A DNA stretch of 64,000 bases from Phorcus lineatus (taxonomy: Eukaryota; Mollusca; Gastropoda; Trochida; Trochidae), in NCBI GenBank assembly GCA_921293015.1, contig OV121085.1, positions 17,447,731 through 17,511,730 of the forward strand, read 5' to 3'. Shown here in pieces: positions 61,334-64,000 of this stretch (position 1 is its first letter; the number at the start of each line of letters is the position of its first letter). The notes beneath the pieces were generated by a model. That model was not told where the DNA came from and ran no database searches. It saw nothing but the letters and a program-made list of their open reading frames with translations. The position numbers were made by a program, and so were the translations under genes.

Positions 61334-63249
61334 AGCCCAAAAAAAGCGCTGAATTTTAGACGAGAGTATGACCCCAAGAATTTGCAACGTGCATTTGCTG
61401 CCACCAAGACAGGGATGTCTGTCTATCGTGCTGCCAGGCAATATGAAGTGCCAGAGTCAACTCTTCGGGACAGGACCAGAGGCAATGTTGTTGTGGATGC
61501 CAAGCCGGGTATTGATACACTACTCTCCCATGAAGAAGAGAAGCAACTGGTTGACCATGTAAAATACATGTCATCCATTGCTTATGGTTATACCAAACTA
61601 AACATTCAATACCTGACTACAGATTTTGTTTCAAGTCAAGGAAAGAAACCAGCAAGTGACAAACCTTCAAGTGACTATTGGTTTTATGGCTTCTTGGGGC
61701 GCCGGCCCGACTTGAAGTTAGCCAAACCACAAAAGCTGTCTATGCTGCGAGTGCAATATGCTTCCAAGGAAGTGTTAACTGAATATTTCAAAGAGCTTGC
61801 AACCCTTATGCCTGTCCATGATCTTCATGACAAACCTGAACGGATATATAACATTGACGAAATAGGTGTGACCACAGAACATGCGTGAGTGAGTGAGTGA
61901 GTTGGGGTTTAACGTGCTTTGAGCAATATTTCAGTTATTAAACACGTGGATGACAAGCATCCAAAAGAGAGTGGACAGACAAGGGAGAAAGGGATCGAAA
62001 GGATGAGAGAAAAGACGGAAAGAAAATCATAGTGAGGGATAGACAACAGGTTTTAGAAGGACTCAAATTTAGTATGGCTTCCACCCGTCGACCTGTCCAG
62101 CTTGGGTGTCCCTACCAGGAGCATGGAAGAACCATGCACCTCCAAAGATATTGTGTGATGCCACAAGTCAACCTCAAGCTGTGACGTCATTGGAGGTGGA
62201 AATGCAGTTTTTAATTATATTCCGTCATTTTATGTCTTCCCTGGCAAGAGATGGAATGTCGAGTTTTTGGATGATGCTCCTGTAGGATCATCTGGCTCCA
62301 TGTCGAAGAGTGGCTGGTCCAACACTGAGATTTTCAAGGACTATCTGACCAAGCATTTTGTTAGGCATAAGCCAAGACCCTCATCCTCTTTGATGGCCAT
62401 AGGTCACATGTTTCTTTGACCCTGGTGGAGTGGGCTAAAAAGTATAATGTTATTTTATTTGTACTCCCACCTCACACAAGCCATATCACTCAACCTCTCG
62501 ATGTTGCTGTATTTGGCCCTTTCACGTCCATGTTTAACAGAGAATGCCAGGTATATAAATCAACAAGTATGAAATTGACAAACTTACTGCCAAACCCTAC
62601 CTAAAAAACCCTCTCACCTGAAAACCTTACTTCAGCATTTAGAAAGTCTGGGATCTTTCCCTTGTGCAACAGTGCATATTCTGAAACTTTGGTTTCACCA
62701 GCTTCCATATACCCAGCTGTAGATGAGAATGTGGAAAGTGAAGTCCTCTCATCACCTCTTCCTTGTCAGGCATCTTCCCTGACAAAGGCAATTCCTCCAT
62801 CATCAACAAGTTTCTTTGAGGAAAGAAAGATTAGTTCAGTCGCGACTGCCAAACCAAAAGAAAGAGATTTGTTCCACCGTATCTAGTCGGTAACATGCTC
62901 AAAGAAAAAATGTCAGTATCATGAACTCATCAAAAGAAGAGAAAGAAGAAAAAGAAAAGAAGAAAATTGCTCCTCCAGTAAAGAAAAGCAAAACTGTAAA
63001 AAGCAAACCAACCGTCACTACTTCAAGTGCACAACCTGGCCCATCAGCATTTCATGTAGATGATTCAGATTCCAGCAATTGTACAGATATGTCAGATGAT
63101 TCTGAAAATTGAACATTCCTCCTCCCCATCTTGTCATTGTGAAGTGGGCTCAGTGTGACAAGTGTCAGCATTGGACTCATTTGTCTTTTTGCACTGACAT
63201 CACTTGTGTGCGGCGCTATGGGAAATTTCTCTGTCCTCATTGTGCATGA
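61334..63249 (+). pseudogene. Pogo-type transposase with C-terminal PHD-like motif, broken
   Basis: Pogo-superfamily transposases bind terminal repeats and use a DDD/DDE nuclease core. The open part starts RREYDPKNLQRAFAATKTG, then VYRAARQYEVPESTLRDR (Psq-type helix-turn-helix). A CENP-B-like region follows (EEEKQLVDHV; WFYGFLGRRPDLKLAKPQ). The catalytic parts are YNIDEIGVTTEH (first Asp, codon at 61856), FYVFPGKRW, GWSNTEIFKDYL, DGHRSHVS (second Asp, 62392) and SHITQPLDVAVFGPF (third Asp, 62500; 35 residues between). A Lys/Glu-rich, Ser-rich tail ends in VKWAQCDKCQHWTHL and CPHCA then TGA at 63247-63249, a PHD-finger-like cysteine/histidine array. No ATG opens the frame. A SINE, a short deletion and several frame changes disrupt it. 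DNA transposon relic rather than a host gene. Confidence 0.88.
61885..62132 (-). repeat. SINE S1 inserted in the pogo-like transposase
   Basis: The minus strand matches 24787-25079 from TTCCATGCTCCTGGTAGGGA to GCACGTTAAACCCC and a (CTCA)n tail; the 5' part is missing. CATGC lies on both sides (61880-61884 and 62133-62137). Removing the SINE and one CATGC restores the reading EHAPPKIL across the junction, so the insertion is clean. Confidence 0.9.
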
Positions 63250-64000
63250 ATTCTGATAAATTGACTGTTAGACTGAATTTTACGATTGGAAAGACTAATT
63301 TACTGTTGAATTTGTTTTCCCCCATTATCATGCAGAAAAAAAACCCAGTTGGATTATTTGTGTATTCATACTTTGAGATTTTCATGGATACAATTTCCTT
63401 ATGGATAATATTTTGTGCAACCCGGATTACTAAAAAAGTCTCAACTAAAGTCACATTGAGGTAAGTTCATCATTTTTATTTTCTGTTCCGTCTTCGCCCT
63501 ACAATCCATTTTTCGTCATTACCGCGATACGATGGAGTTCGCTCCCTTGGTTTACTTATATTGGCTTTCTTCTTCTGACTGTTCTAGCTGAAAAACTATG
63601 AAAGTTAAAATTATCTTTTAAGGAAAAATATGTCGAAAAATATATTAATTATCAAATTTCACAATAAATTAGAGTCTAATAGATTTTGATGTATTTACGA
63701 GAGCGGAGATCGTAAGTACCGCGATTGGGTCGCAGGCTACACAATTTAGATAGTTTAGTACCCCAGGCAAATTGCAAGTGATGATGCTTCCAATCTCAAA
63801 GTGACTATCCTAATGACAGAAATTAGGTATACCTAAGTGTTTTCCTTGGTCAAGGTAAAGGGATATCTGAAGAAACAATATTTACATGGTTACATAAAAT
63901 TTTATACTTGTTAGCATTGTAAAATTGATAAGACTCAGTCTATAATTAATAAATACCGCCTCTAAAGAACTACAATTGTGTTTGGTGATGTGATGATAAA
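63250..64000. other. Non-coding stretch, 3' flank of the pogo-like gene
   Basis: No gene recognised. Overlapping open frames at 63200-63464 on both strands lack motifs. Confidence 0.4.

Noticed and set aside
61321-61335. Splice acceptor opening the pogo-like gene
   Set aside because: TTTTCTTTTGCAG looks like an acceptor, but the exon it would open has stops in all frames before the conserved part.
1-64000. CRISPR array, bacterial operon or integrated virus
   Set aside because: No direct repeat-spacer pattern, no prokaryotic gene density, and no viral, LTR or capsid motif was seen.

Overview
The window is eukaryotic, A+T-rich, mostly non-coding DNA. It looks like a marine invertebrate, most likely a mollusc and perhaps a gastropod. 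That guess rests on short interspersed elements with a GTTAAACCCC-type 3' end and a (CTCA)n tail, a Penelope-like RT fragment, THAP and pogo-like genes, and a U2 snRNA of metazoan type. No bacterial operon, CRISPR array, rRNA or intact tRNA gene was seen. No retrovirus, LTR element or Polinton was recognised.

The best-supported functional content is small. There is a tandem U2 snRNA array on the minus strand (10295-15100), with two full-length copies and one 5'-truncated copy. There is also a THAP-domain first coding exon (25619-25990) followed by a splice donor. Host protein-coding evidence beyond these is limited to short candidate exons. Three related C-terminal segments on the minus strand (near 20.3, 22.7 and 30.5 kb) and two related segments on the plus strand (near 5.2 and 19.0 kb) differ largely at synonymous or third-codon positions. 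They may be last exons of small, old tandem gene families.

Region by region: 0-10 kb and 15-20 kb hold diverged repeated blocks (A, P, C, E). 10.3-15.1 kb is the U2 array. 15.9-31.7 kb holds repeated blocks B, G and H, four copies of a 0.33-kb terminal-inverted-repeat MITE (one split by a SINE), a SINE and a Penelope-like fragment. 33.1-34.6 kb is a Tc1-like element with intact termini and a broken DD34E transposase. 35.4-40.6 kb holds block J in three copies and a 170-bp minisatellite. 41.8-60 kb holds a multi-kilobase unit repeated several times (blocks F, K, N, M), interrupted by a 1.78-kb foldback element. 61.3-63.2 kb is a decayed pogo-type transposase gene with an N-terminal Psq-like helix-turn-helix, a DDD catalytic core and a C-terminal PHD-like cysteine motif, split by a SINE.

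The genes do not form one pathway. The dominant theme is local duplication plus transposon insertion. All comparisons were made by eye, so block edges are approximate and product names are given only where motifs support them.
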